From Lampris incognitus (Eukaryota; Chordata; Actinopteri; Lampriformes; Lampridae): 64,000 nucleotides of DNA. The notes beneath the pieces are model-generated. The model was not told where the DNA came from and ran no database searches. It was given only the letters and a program-made list of their open reading frames with translations. The position numbers and the translations under genes are program-made. Of the stretch, positions 38,647-49,565 are shown piece by piece (position 1 is the first letter of the stretch; every line of letters starts with the position of its first letter). The stretch covers positions 37,383,706 through 37,447,705 of the forward strand of contig NC_079223.1 of NCBI RefSeq assembly GCF_029633865.1, written 5' to 3'.

Positions 38647-39037
38647 AGTCAGTGACAGATTTCTTTTCAAAGTCTTTCTGATAAGATCGAACACCATAGC
38701 TCTAAAACAGTTAACCAAAAGAATCCGTTTTTGTACTAGTACATATCAAAAACTTTTGTCAAACATCAAAATAAAACTGCTCTCACATATGAAATAAAAA
38801 ATTGTAGCAGCATCAAACATCAAAATAAAACTGCTCTTATATATATATATATATATATATATATACAAATATATATAAATAAAACTCTGTAGCAACTCTA
38901 ATAGTAGAATATGAACATGTAAATAATGCAGAAAAATGCCACAATTGAAATTGTGACAATGCATGGAAGTGCAACATGACAAATGTTCAGTGGGTGAATG
39001 TTGGAATTGTGTAAGAACACAAGCTGGTCTACGTGCT
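38647..39037. other. AT-rich intergenic DNA with short repeats
   Basis: It contains ACATCAAAATAAAACTGCTC twice (about 38763 and 38816) and an (AT)n run at about 38838-38865. No gene. Confidence 0.6.
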
Positions 39038-42000
39038 TGTCACAGTCCGGCCGAACTAGCCTGCTACATGCCGTGCACGCCAGGCCAGGTTTTCCCTTCT
39101 GCCCTGCCTCCTGGTTGATGGACAGATAAGACAGCCCACAAACTCATAGGCCATATGACTGCACCATAGAGCTTCTCCCTGGCACCTCTCCACCTAAGGG
39201 CAGACTTTATTCCCTCTCTCCCTCAGAGAGATAAGTCATGAACAAGTACATTTTCGACTCCCTAGCCGCTGGAATCATCAGGCCTTCCTCATCTCCTGCA
39301 GGTGCTGGCTTCTTTTTCGTGGGGAAGAAGGATGGATCTCTGTGACCCTGTATCGATTACAGGGCCTTAAATGACATCACCGTCAAGAATCGGTATCCTT
39401 TACCTTTTATGTCAACTGCTTTTGAGTTGCTCCAGGGATTCCGTTTTTTCACTAAGCTCGACCTTAGAAATGCCTACCATCTTGTGAGGATCAGGGAGGG
39501 GGATGAATGGAAAACTGCCTTCAACACTCCTACAGGCCACTATGAATACCGCGTGGTCCCATTCGGTTTGACCAATGCTCCAACTGTCTTCCAAGCCCTG
39601 GTCCATGACATTCTACGAGATTTTTTGAATGTTTTTGTTTTTGTGTATCTTGATGACATTTTAATTTTCTCTCACTCTCTTGAGGCTCACAGACTCCATG
39701 TCAGGCAGGTTCTCCAGCGGCTGCTGGAGAACAAACTTTTTGTCAAAGCAGAGAAATGTGACTTTCACAAGGACTCGGTATCCCTTTTGGGCTTTATTAT
39801 CTCTCCTTCCCAGATCGAGATGGACCCCTTGAAACTGAAGGCAGTGCATGACTGGCCCACCCCTTCCTCGAGGCGGGCACTCCAGCAGTTCTTGGGGTTC
39901 GCGAACTTTTACAGGCGGTTTATCAGGGACTACAGTTACGTGGCTGGCCCGCTCACCACACTCACCTCAACTAAGACACCTTTCCGTTGGAATAAAGGAG
40001 CAGAGAGGGCCTTTGCTGATCTCAAACACAGATTCACCTCTGCCCCGATACCCACCATCCCTGACCCTTCTCGCCAGTTTGTCATTGAAGCTGATGCCTC
40101 GGAGTCAGGGGTAGGGGCCATCCTGTCACAGAGATCAGCCACTGATAATAAACTGCACCCTTGCTCTTCCTTCTCCCACCGTCTCTCTCCAGCAGAGAGG
40201 AACTATGACATAGGTGACCTGGAGCTGCTGGCAGTCAAACTGGCTCTGGAGGAGTGGAGGCATTGGTTGGAGGGGGCTGACCCTCCTTTTCTTGTTTGGA
40301 CAGACCACGAGAACCTGGAATACCTCCAGACGGCCAAGCGGCTAAATGCTCGGCAAGCCAGATGGTCACTCTTTTTTTCACATTTCAATTTTTCTCTCTC
40401 ATATCGCCCTGGATCCAGAAATGCCAAACCAGATGCCCTCTCAAGGCAATTTTCCTCAGCTCAGGACCCTAACCCCCCGGAGACTATCCTCCCTCCTCGA
40501 TGCCTGGTGGGAGCAGCGCTGCTGGGGATTGTGGCCCTGGTCCAGGAGGCTCGGGGTCAGGAACCTGGACCAGGTAATGATCCAGCTAACTGCCTCTTTG
40601 TGCCCCCCTCAGTTCACCCCCAGGTGTTGAAATGGGGCCACAGCTCCAGTATCGCCTGCCACCCTGAGGCAACCCGAACCATGGCTTTAATCAAGCAGCG
40701 CTTTTGGTGGCCATCCATGAAGAGGGATATTCAGACATTTGTGGCAGCCTGTGATGTCTGCACTAGGAACAAGTCAGGTAACAGGCCTCCGGCAGGTCTC
40801 CTAAGGCCCCTCCCCGTTCCTCACCGCCCCTGGTCACACATTGCCATGGATTTTGTAACGGGGCTCCCAAAGTCGGATGGCAACACATGCATCTTGACTG
40901 TGGTAGACCTCTTCTCTAAAGCTGCTCACTTCATCCCCTTACCTCAATTACCCTCTGCCAAGCAAACTGCTGAATTGTTGGTACTTCATGTTTTCCGTCT
41001 GCATGGTCTCCCCTGCAACATTGTATCTGATCGTGGATCTCTGTTCAGTTCTGGAAGGCCTTCTGCAAACTAATCGGTGCCTCTCCTAGCTTGTCTTCAG
41101 GTTTCCACCCCCAGACAAAAGGACAGGCTGAGCGGGCAAACCAGAAGCTGGAGGTAGCTCTCAGGTGCATGACATCCCAGGACCCTACATCATGGAGCAA
41201 GACGCTTCCCTGGGTGGAGTATGCCCACAACTCCTTGCCCACCTCTGCTACTGGCCTCTCCCCCTTCCACTGTTGTCTGGGCTACCAAACCCCCCTCCTC
41301 CCCTCTCAAGAGGAGGAGGTTTCAGTTCCCTCAGCTCAGGCCTTTGTGCGCCGCTGCAAGAGAACCTGGTCTCGGGCCAGGACCCAGCTCTTGCGTTCGA
41401 TTGATGCCTTCAAGAAACAGGCGGATAAGCATCGCTCGGCGGCTCCAGTGTACAAGGTGGGCCAGAGAGTAATGCTCTCTTCACGCGATCTCTCAAGTCC
41501 CCATGCCGCAAACTGAACGCCAGATTCATTGGACCATTCACCGTCTCCAAGGTTATCAACCCCTGTTCGGTCCAACTTACCTTGCCTCTGACCATGCGTC
41601 GTATTAATCCTACCTTCCATGTTTCTCAAGTTAAACCCCTCGTCTTGAGTCCCCTATACCGACCCCCTCCCAGGATTGTTGATGGTGGCGAGGTGTTTTC
41701 GGTGAGGCAGGGGATTCCAGTACCTGGTCAACTGGGAGGGCTACGGCACAGAGGAGCGCTGCTGGGTTCCTGCCAGGTTCATTGTGGACCGCACCCTGAT
41801 CTCCAACTTTCACCGACAGCACCCTGAGATCGCGGCTGGGACGCCTGGTGGCGTCCGTAGGAGAGGGGGTACTGTCACAGTCCGGCCGAACTAGCCTGCT
41901 ACATGCCGTGCACGCCAGGCCAGGTTTTCCCTTCTGCCCTGCTTCCTGGTTGATGGACGGCTTAGACAGCCCACAAACAGCTCTACCACACCTGCCGCCA

Positions 42001-42487
42001 CTCTCCTCGTCAGCCATGGCTTTTTAAGCCATGCCAGGAGCTACACTCCTTGCTAGATTGTTGCGTCGCTCAGAGAGAGATCTTGCTCATGCCTGCTACG
42101 TTTTGACTCCTGATTTTTGACCCACGCCTGTTTCTGAATTGTATTTTCGCCTGTTGACTTGGACACTTTGCCCTGCCTTGTCTCTTGTCGCCAATCTCTG
42201 CCTGTTTAGCCACGTGAGTCTGCCTGATCCCTGCCGGTACCTTTTGTTGTGTTTCCATGCTCGCCCGTGTACCGAACTCTGCCTGTTGTGACCTTTTGGA
42301 TATCTGCCTGATCCCTGCCTGTACCATTGCTAAGGAGTTTTGGCATTTTGAGTTTGTCCGTTACTACCTCATTGGTGGCTTGATTCCATGTTTTGCTCTC
42401 CTGATTTTAAAGACACCGAAACCAATTTTGTGTCTCTGAGTCTGCTTTTGGGTCCGCAGTCTTTACCCGGCCGCACCGGCCCTGACA
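39038..42487 (+). mobile_element. Ty3/gypsy LTR-retrotransposon fossil (chromodomain type)
   Basis: The right terminal repeat spans 41873-42487 (about 615 bp, TGTCACAG...CTGACA) and follows a purine-rich tract. The left terminal repeat is represented from 39038 by only about 110 bp of near-identical sequence. Between them is pol: reverse transcriptase ([31 protein letters not shown]), RNase H ([21 protein letters not shown]), integrase ([32 protein letters not shown]) and a chromodomain-like segment near 41700-41830. Gag and protease are not seen. It is broken, with roughly four breaks. The long open pol and very similar repeat ends suggest a fairly young insertion. Confidence 0.9.
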
Positions 42488-42887
42488 ATGTGCTTCGCTG
42501 TGCAGTAACTACATCATCTGCAGTGGAAGAAACTCGTCAGGTGGAAATGCTGGTGCCTGGGATACACATATCTCTTGGACAACTTGAACAGTAGAGGAAA
42601 TGCCACCAGCTTAGAGGGTCCTCATAGAGAGAGAGAGAGAGAGAGAGGGTGGTGGTGCTTCAAGGTACTTGTCCATTTCCTCCTCGGCTCTTGCAAAGGG
42701 TGTCTTGGGCTGAACTGTACCGTCAGTGAAGATCTGCCCTGGCAGATTCACAAGCAAAGATGAAACCCTTTTTTTGGGAGCAGAGGGGCATTGGTCTTGC
42801 GTCTCTGTAATCTCAAGCAGTGATGCATCGCCTCCCCTCACTGTCTTCCTTTGATTCATCAGTGTCTTCGTCGCTCATGATCTACTG
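42488..42887. other. Intergenic DNA with short (GA)n
   Basis: (GA)n at about 42626-42649; nothing else recognised. Confidence 0.5.
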
Positions 42888-43915
42888 TAATAATAAGATA
42901 AGATACTTTATTGTCATTGTGCACACACAATTAAATTTCGTTTGGCGACTCTCCGACCAGTAACACTAGACAAGGTTAATGATTAAAAACGAGGACAAAC
43001 AGCATTTCATCTAACAAGTGAGGTAGCAAACATGATAATGAGACAATAAAAGATAGTAGTGGCTTTTAATGCTCAAAATAGTGCATGGGATTATTGCACA
43101 TAGTTTTCCATATTGCAGTGGTTTTAGTACCAGTTAGTCCTCAGCAGGTGTGTGTGTGTGTGTGGGGGGGAGGGTGATGGAGGCTACAGCTCTGGGAAGA
43201 AGCTGGTCCTCAGCCTGTTAGTCCGAGTTTTGATGGTGCGGTATCTTTTCCCTGATGGCATGGGAACAAACAGACGGTGACTTGGGTGTGGTGCATCTTT
43301 GCGGATGTTGCTGGCTTTCCTCTGTAGGCGGCCAGCATACACAACATCCAGGTCCGGGAGCACAGCTCCCACAATCCTTTGTGCGCTCTTTACCACCCGA
43401 GCCAAGTCCTTCCTATTCTCTGCTGTGCAGCTGGCATACCACACTGTGACTCATTCACAGAGGATGCTTTCTATTGTGCTTCTGTAAAAGTTGACCAGCA
43501 GCTGAGAGGGGAGACCGGCTTGTTTAAGTTTCCTGAGGAAGAAAAGCCTCTGTTGCGCTTTCTTCACCAGTTGGGAAGTGTTGCGTGAGTTCTTTGGTTA
43601 TGTGGATTCCCAGGAATTTGATGTTATCCACAATATGCACCTCTTCACGGTTTACATGCAGTGGGGGTGGGGTGGTCTTCGTGGATCTCCTAAAATCCAC
43701 AGTGAGCTCCTTTGTTTTACTGGTGTTCAGCACCAGGTTATTGTCTGAACACCACCCAGCCAGATGTTGGACCTCCTCTCTGTAGTGCGTCTCCTCGTTA
43801 GTTAGGAGTCCAACTATAGTGGTGTCATCAGCAAACTTCACTATGTTAGAGTGAATGGGGGTACAATCATGGGTGAAAAGGATGAAGAGGGCTGGACTGA
43901 GCACACAGCCCTGCA
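42888..43915 (-). mobile_element. Rex1/CR1-like LINE, 3' third
   Basis: Minus-strand frames show the end of reverse transcriptase (MLSPALFILFTHDCTPIHSN, IVKFADDTTIVGLL, FLGIHITKELTQ; 43524-43904). The C-terminal domain follows (MWYASCTAENRKDLARVVKS, GRLQRKASNIRKDAPHPSHR, PSGKRYRTIKTRTNRL; 43184-43444). The 3' end at 42888 carries AAGATAAGATACTTTATTGT. 5' truncated; at least one frame change separates the parts. Confidence 0.8.
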
Positions 43916-44481
43916 GCTGTTCAGGATGAGGGTTGAAGATGTATGGTTACCTATCCTGACATTTTGTGGTCTGTGAGTGAGTCCATGAACAGAGTGAGGT
44001 GGTTAACCCTAGGTTGCTGAGTTTGTGTACCAGTTTATGGGGGATTATCGTATTATTGGTAAGTAAACATAAGAGAGAGCAGCAAAATACAACGGTCAGC
44101 CCAGTACTACTCATCCTCAATCCAATCCACATTTGAACAAAAATCTTCTTCTTGCAATCAATATCAAAAGTCTTGTCTAACAGAATTATTCTATATGACT
44201 ACCCTTACTGTTATTTTTTCTATCATGCTACTTAACCTCATTTATTTATTCATTCTATTTTAATTTTTCCTCTTTTGTACTGCACTGTTTATCACTCTTA
44301 GCTGCATGTATTGTGTGTGTGTGTATATATATATATATAGAGCGTTTTTTCGAAACCGTCAGTGGTGTTGAGTGCTCGACTAATGAGTGGAATATATATG
44401 TATTGTGTGTGTATTAGTGACATTACATTTTTTAGAGCGACATTGTACCTTTTCAGATGGATTTTAACATGGTACACTTAC
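43916..44481. other. Intergenic DNA, nothing recognised
   Basis: Short GT/AT repeat at about 44313-44338. The first part may be more of the neighbouring LINE; otherwise nothing seen. Confidence 0.45.
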
Positions 44482-46101
44482 TCATGTGACGGCTTTAGCA
44501 GTAATTCTACTGAAGGTCTCCTGTCTCTCCTCTGCGAAGAAAGGCAGTCCCTTGAAAAAGGGATCAAGAGCAGAGGCTGTATAAAGAATGTTTTGCTCCT
44601 CCTCACTGGTGTACCTCTTGTTGAGGTCCTCTTTGATGGCCTTCTTAATCTCCTGGATCATTTGTGACTCTCCAATGCTGCGGTTTGTCATGCTCTGGTT
44701 GCGTTGAGCATTCAGAAGAGCAGTCAGACACACTGCTGTGGGCTTGCTGTCTTCTCAGATGAGAGTTGTGGTTCATTGGCTTGCAGGGGTGGGCAATCTT
44801 ATCCGAAAGGGCCGGTGTGGGTGGGGCCGGTGTGGGTGAAGGTGTTTGTTCCAACCAAGCAGTTACACACCTGATCCCGCTAATCAACCAGTACAGTCTC
44901 TGCTGAGGAACTTGATTAGGAGACACAGGTGTGTAATTGCTTGGTTGGAACAAAAACCTTCACTCACACTGGCCCTTTCTGGATAAGATTGCCCACCCCT
45001 GCAGGGCCTTACCAGCATCCTCTGTATTTGATACATCTCATCTCGAGAGACAGCAAGGTGACACAGAGGGCAGGTTTTTGCTCCTAAGAAACTGTGTACC
45101 ATCTCATATGTGCTGTTCCATCTGGTGCTGACATCTGTTTTCAGCTTAGGACACTTGAGACTAAGTAGGTTCTGCTTCTCCTCAAGGTGGTACTTCACTC
45201 TGGAGCTACGTTGGGAAATCGTGGTAATCTGTCTGATCCTCCCCAGTAGCCTTGACGCACTGGGCAGCTTGAGTGCGCACTGAGGCCAAGTTCAGTGTGT
45301 GGGCAAAGCATCTGACATGGGGGAAATCACCCATCTGAGCAGCATCCACTATTTTGGAGGCATTGTCCGTCACGACACTAAATCTTTAGTCGTCAGCTCC
45401 CATTCTTCCGCCACATCTTGCAACTCCACCAAATGGGCACCCGTGTGGCTCTGATACACAGCTCTTGTTTGGAGCACGTGTAATGGTAGCTGCCAGTCGT
45501 CATTTATATAATATGCAGTCACAGTTACATATGAGTCTTTTGCAGTGGACATCCACAAATCGCAGGTTATTGCCACTCGACTTGCCTTTCTCAATTACTC
45601 CATTACTTGAGCTTTGGTGTTGATGTAAATGGCTGGTATAGCCGTGTCTGGGAAGAATCACCAGGACAGGACATTGTACCTTGGATCCAGGATATGCAGG
45701 CGAAAAGAAAAGCCTTTTGTTTTCCATGATGGAGTAAGGGTGCAAATCTTTAGCAATAAAACTTGCAACAGACTGTTATCTTTTGGACCCTGTCAGAGTT
45801 AGGTGCCAGCTTGGATATGAGTGTTTGTTTAAGAGTTTTCTGGTTGGAGTCGGACACAACTGTTTTTTTTCTCTGCTAACTTAAGCTCAGGGTGGAAATG
45901 GGCAATATGATTTCTCAAATTGGTGGTGTTGCCTACGTACTTGATCTTGGAATAACATGTCTTGCAAATTGAATAAGTCTTGTCTAGCTCTTCTAGCTCA
46001 TTGACTTCATGAGCTGCTCCACAATTTTCACTTGGTCTTGAATGGCTGGTGCGAGATTGGTTGAGCATTTTCACTACTGAGGCAACAAGATGAGGATGCA
46101 C
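44482..46101 (-). mobile_element. hAT transposase remnant (ZBED-like)
   Basis: Minus-strand pieces, N to C: a BED-type zinc finger (46101-45829; CKTCYSKIKYVGNTTNLRNH then IAHFHP) and a region with ITCDLWMSTAKDSYVTVTAY (45370-45594). Next are LKTDVSTRWNSTYEMVHSFL (44884-45198) and EEEQNILYTASALDPFFKGL (44482-44733). The order matches ZBED1-like hAT proteins. Frames change at least three times, the C-terminal dimerisation domain is not seen, and a fold-back MITE interrupts it. Confidence 0.8.
44784..45001. mobile_element. Palindromic MITE inside the ZBED-like hAT remnant
   Basis: Long inverted arms: CAGGGGTGGGCAATCTTATC on the left and GATAAGATTGCCCACCCCTG on the right. Inner arms (CCAACCAAGCAGTTACACAC against GTGTGTAATTGCTTGGTTGG) make almost the whole 218 bp self-complementary. 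An 8-bp duplication was not found at the edges. Confidence 0.8.
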
Positions 46102-46109
46102 CCAGGAAA

Positions 46110-46800
46110 AAGTGGCACTTGATGCATATAAAGATATAATGGCTACAAAACATACAAATTTTCAAGTAAAGGACTGTCGCTTTGTGATTTCAAAGGATCT
46201 ACCCTTCATGGGTGTATCTCCAGATGGAATCACTTATTTTTCTTGTTGTGGGATTGGTTCATTAGAAGTAAAGTACCCTTTTTGCATACATGACTCAAGC
46301 ATTGAAGCTGGCCTAAAAAAGAAAAACTTTTGCCTTGTTTGAGTGTAGTGGTGGTATGTAATTATCAAGATCTCATGCATATTATTACCAGGTACAGAGC
46401 CAGATCAATCTGTATAAAGAAGCCATCTTTGGAGACTTTGTCTTGTGGACAGAAAAAGATGTATTTATTGAAAGAATCCTGCCTGATCAAGAGATGTGGG
46501 AAACTACTGTTGCTGAAGCATCTTCATTTTTTAAGAACTGCCTACTACCAGAACTTGTAGCTAAGTACTTAACAAGGAAAGTTTGAAACCTAATTCGTTC
46601 TGTAAGAACTGCAAGTATTTGATAAGAGACAAGCAACCCAAGCAATTTTATCAATTGTTGATACACCATTAACATCGTTTGTATTTAAATAGTCTGTTGG
46701 AAGGGTAAACTGCAGAATTCTGTATTTTCTACGTACAAGTCCAATCACTCTCTCAATATGAATCCTTACAGAGGCAATTATTCTTGTACTCTCCACATCA
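46110..46800. mobile_element. ISL2EU-like element: YqaJ nuclease and DDE transposase remnants, convergent
   Basis: Plus strand 46112-46560 codes in two frames for a YqaJ-type exonuclease domain: FMGVSPDGITYFSCCGIGSL then EVKYPFC, and further on FGDFVLWTEKDVFIERILPD and FFKNCLLPELVAKYL. Minus strand 46590-46800 codes for the end of a DDE_Tnp_4-type transposase: STRIIASVRIHIERVIGLVR and KIAWVACLLSNTC. A YqaJ nuclease next to such a transposase is the known arrangement of ISL2EU DNA transposons. The transposase is cut off at about 46800, where SINE B sequence begins, and the nuclease frame shifts once near 46330. No terminal repeats were identified. Confidence 0.7.
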
Positions 46801-46802
46801 TG

Positions 46803-47036
46803 TGTGGGGAACTGGGGGGAATAGCGTGATCCTCCCACGCGCTACGTCCCCCTGGTGAAACTCCTCACTTTCAGGTGAAAAGAAGCAGCTGGAGACTCCA
46901 CATGTATCGGAAGGGGCATGTGGTAGTCTGCAGCCCTCCCCGGAGGGGGTGGAGCAGCAACCAGGACAGCTCGGGAGGGTGGGGTAATTGGACAGGTACA
47001 ATTGGGGAGAAAAAGGGGGGGAAACCCCCCCCCCCA
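46803..47036 (+). mobile_element. SINE family B fragment
   Basis: GGGGAACTGGGGGGAATAGC through GTACAATTGGGGAGAAAAAG, the 3' half of SINE B, abutting the transposase remnant on the left. Confidence 0.85.
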
Positions 47037-47079
47037 AAAAAAATGTAAATATATTATTTAATACTGTATTTCCCAGACT

Positions 47080-47170
47080 ACAGCAGAGGGGTGGAGCAGT
47101 GACCAGGACAACCTGTAAGAGTGGGGTGATTGGCCAGATACAATTGGGGAGAAAAAGGGGGAGAAATAAA
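47080..47170 (+). mobile_element. Second SINE family B 3' fragment
   Basis: GGGGTGGAGCAGTGACCAGG through GATACAATTGGGGAGAAAAA, a second, shorter 3' end of the same family about 45 bp after the first. Confidence 0.8.
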
Positions 47171-47443
47171 ATAAAAAAGGAAAACAAAATTGAGATAGAC
47201 ATAGAGTCAGACAGAGATAAATAGATCTTTTTCCACCTGACATCTAAAAATTAATCAATCATACAACTTATTGAATTCATGTATGGTCTTTGGAAAGGAA
47301 CTGTGAAATACCTAAAATGCCATTTTAAATAGAATTATAGCAGTTGCATTTACATTGAATTTTGTGCTGGAAAGTGAGAGCCCAGTGTTCCACAGAAACA
47401 TACCGAAAGTTTGACAAACTGAAAATGAAGTAGGACAACTCAC

Positions 47444-47592
47444 TGAGCTGATGAATATGAGAATGAGCTGTATGATGTCTGTGTAGGCCACAGAGTAAAG
47501 CCCTCCCAACAGGGTGTAGCTAATGGCCACTGCAGCAGAGATCCAGATGCTTATAGTGTAGGTTAAATCCAGGATCACACTCATGGTAACGC
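47444..47592 (-). CDS. slc5a7-like: Isolated SLC5A7-like exon, opposite strand to the main gene
   Basis: Minus-strand exon with acceptor TTTTGTAG, 149 coding bases and donor GTGAGT. It encodes VTMSVILDLTYTISIWISAA then VAISYTLLGGLYSVAYTDII and QLILIFISS. It aligns to human CHT1 ATISVIIDVDMHISV...LYTLVGGLYSVAYTDVVQL. Its 3' phase (0) and last residues (FISS) fit directly onto the exon at 21-164, which starts WLCVPYAL (human FVGLWISVPFAL). No other exon of this gene was found on the minus strand in the window. Reading frame and splice sites are intact. It may belong to a second gene copy with long introns, a duplicated exon, an inversion or a misassembly. Confidence 0.85.
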
Positions 47593-47699
47593 CTACAAAA
47601 TGCACACACAATGTATTACACACACACAAATGCAAAAACTCACATACATGCATATAGGCTACTTGATTGTAACGTCTTAAACTTGTACATACATACATA

Positions 47700-47990
47700 C
47701 ATAAACTTATACATACACACAAACGGTGCCAAAGCTCTCAGTCGATCCTGTCCTGTTGTGTTTCTGGTGTGCGTCTTGATGCGCTTCAGGGCCGAGAAAG
47801 ACCGCCCAGCTGAAGAGGTAGGTACGGGGATGGCCAACACCAGACAGGCGAGGTGATTAAGCATAGGCGAGACGAGCGGGAGTTGGCCTCCATTTCCATT
47901 CACTTGTTGCTTTTCCCCGAAAGCACGTCTCGAGAAGGGTAACGCTAACAAACTAGCTATAACGTCGCTCTCGTTTCCTCCTGTAGCCAT
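47700..47990 (-). mobile_element. hAT transposase C-terminal fragment
   Basis: Minus-strand frame has LACLVLAIPVPTSSAGRSFS and ALKRIKTHTRNTTGQDRLRA, the hAT dimerisation domain. Only the last part is present. It lies 100 bp upstream, in minus-strand terms, of the orphan transporter exon. A CATA repeat is at about 47686-47715. Confidence 0.75.
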
Positions 47991-47994
47991 GCTT

Positions 47995-48849
47995 CGTAAA
48001 CTTCGTCGAACTCATCTGATACACAGACTAACGTTAGTGATGTGCAGTTCGATTGGTTTAAGTGAACCAGTAGATTTGGATTGTCAAAGAGTCGGTCAAT
48101 CACAAGTAATGACTCCTCAGCACAGCACATCATTCTTTTATATGAGTGAGTCCGCGTCTGGATAGGTCTGGACTTCTAGAAGTCCTAGGGCAATATTTTT
48201 TTTTTTTTGGCCTACCCACCACAACAGCATAATATGATTGGCTGATTCACCTGTCACTTTCTAAATAAAAAGACAAGCACGGGACTTTTAGCAGTCCTAA
48301 CCAATGAGGGAGCCAACCAGCTAACGCTTTCTGCCAAGAAACAACAAAATCTGGTTGGATAACTTAATTTTCACGGTTTCAGGACAGTAACCTTTTCATT
48401 ACTGAAGCAAACTTGATAGAAACTAGGGCTAAAATTAAAATTCGAAGAGATTATTATTAAATGAAAGATTTTAAACATAACATTTAAAATGCTGATATGT
48501 TGGGCCTTCTCTGAAGTCCTAGAAGTCCCTTAGGGTTCCTCCTCTGATTTATAGTATCTCATTCCACTATCACATCTTTTTCATTTGCCTTTCCACACTC
48601 ATCAGTTCATTAACTGATTCATTTGATCATTCTTTTCTTTCATCCATTCTTCAGTTCTAAACAGCAAATTTCAAGGTGTATTCCTCTGTCTGCAAATGGA
48701 GTCTTACATCTCTAAACAAAACTAGAATATTCAAGAGTTGAACATTTATCAAAAGTTATTTTATTTCATCTATTATGTTGAGATAATGGGAAAATAACTT
48801 ATTTTGACAAAAAAAAAGTTGTTGAGTGTCATAAAGCTGTGGTGAATTT
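47995..48849. other. Intergenic DNA with a possible DNA-transposon relic
   Basis: GACTTCTAGAAGTCCTAGGG at about 48170 and CTGAAGTCCTAGAAGTCCCT at about 48511 look like related ends of a small element, but the inverted pairing is imperfect. No gene. Confidence 0.4.
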
Positions 48850-49312
48850 GTTTTTATTGGATTTTTCTCCCGAATTGTATCTGGCCAATTACCCTACTCT
48901 TCCGAGCCGTCCTGGTCGCTGCTCCACCCCCTCTGCCGATCCGGGGAAGGCTGCAGACTACCACATATCTCCTCCGATACATATGGAGTAGCCAGCCGCT
49001 TTTTTTCACCTGACGGTGAGTTTTGCCAGGGGGACGCAGCATGTGGGAGGATCACGCCATTCCCCCCAGTTCCCCCTACCTCCTAAACAGGCGCCCCGAG
49101 TGACCAGAGGAGGCACTAGTGTAGCGACTTGGACACATACCCGCATCCAGGTTCCCACCCGCAGACACGGCCAATTGTCTGTAGGGACGCCCGACCAACC
49201 TGGTGGTAACACAGGGATTCAAACCGCCTTCCCCGTGTAGGAAGGTAACAGGGATTTGAACTGCCTTCCCTGTGTAGGAAGATCACTACGCTACCCAGAT
49301 GCCTGAGACTGC
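48850..49312 (-). mobile_element. SINE family B
   Basis: Full-length-looking minus-strand copy, from the T/C-rich tail complement at 48850 to the tRNA-like head near 49250-49312 (CACTACGCTACCCAGATGCC). A short internal tandem duplication (GGAAGGTAACAGGGATT / AACACAGGGATTCAAACCG) lies near 49205-49265. Confidence 0.8.
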
Positions 49313-49364
49313 TCTTGTCTCCCCCCCCCCTTTTCATCCTGTAGTCCACTGACTTCCGGTTTCT

Positions 49365-49565
49365 ACTGCAGCGGTCATACCAGTTTCCTGTTTGTTGGTG
49401 TGTGTTATTGACAATGGCATATTTTTTGTGATGCCTGCAAGATTTACCATGGATAAATGTCAATGACATGCACAGATTTGTTAACAAATTTTCACCTGCA
49501 CCTACCAGCAAACGGGGGAAACGTTTCAAGTTGTACATATCAAGTTACATCCACAATTCTGTCCG
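49365..49565 (+). repeat. Dispersed unknown repeat, copy 2 (inverted relative to copy 1)
   Basis: Matches 30640-30915 in reverse orientation: CAAGATTTACCATGGATAAA, CACCTGCACCTACCAGCAAA, ATCAAGTTACATCCACAATT. A TCCATCC run at about 49563 follows. The function and family are unknown. Confidence 0.55.

Noticed and set aside
47312-47443. Open frame extending past the orphan transporter exon
   Set aside because: It crosses the GTGAGT donor; residues after FISS do not match the family.
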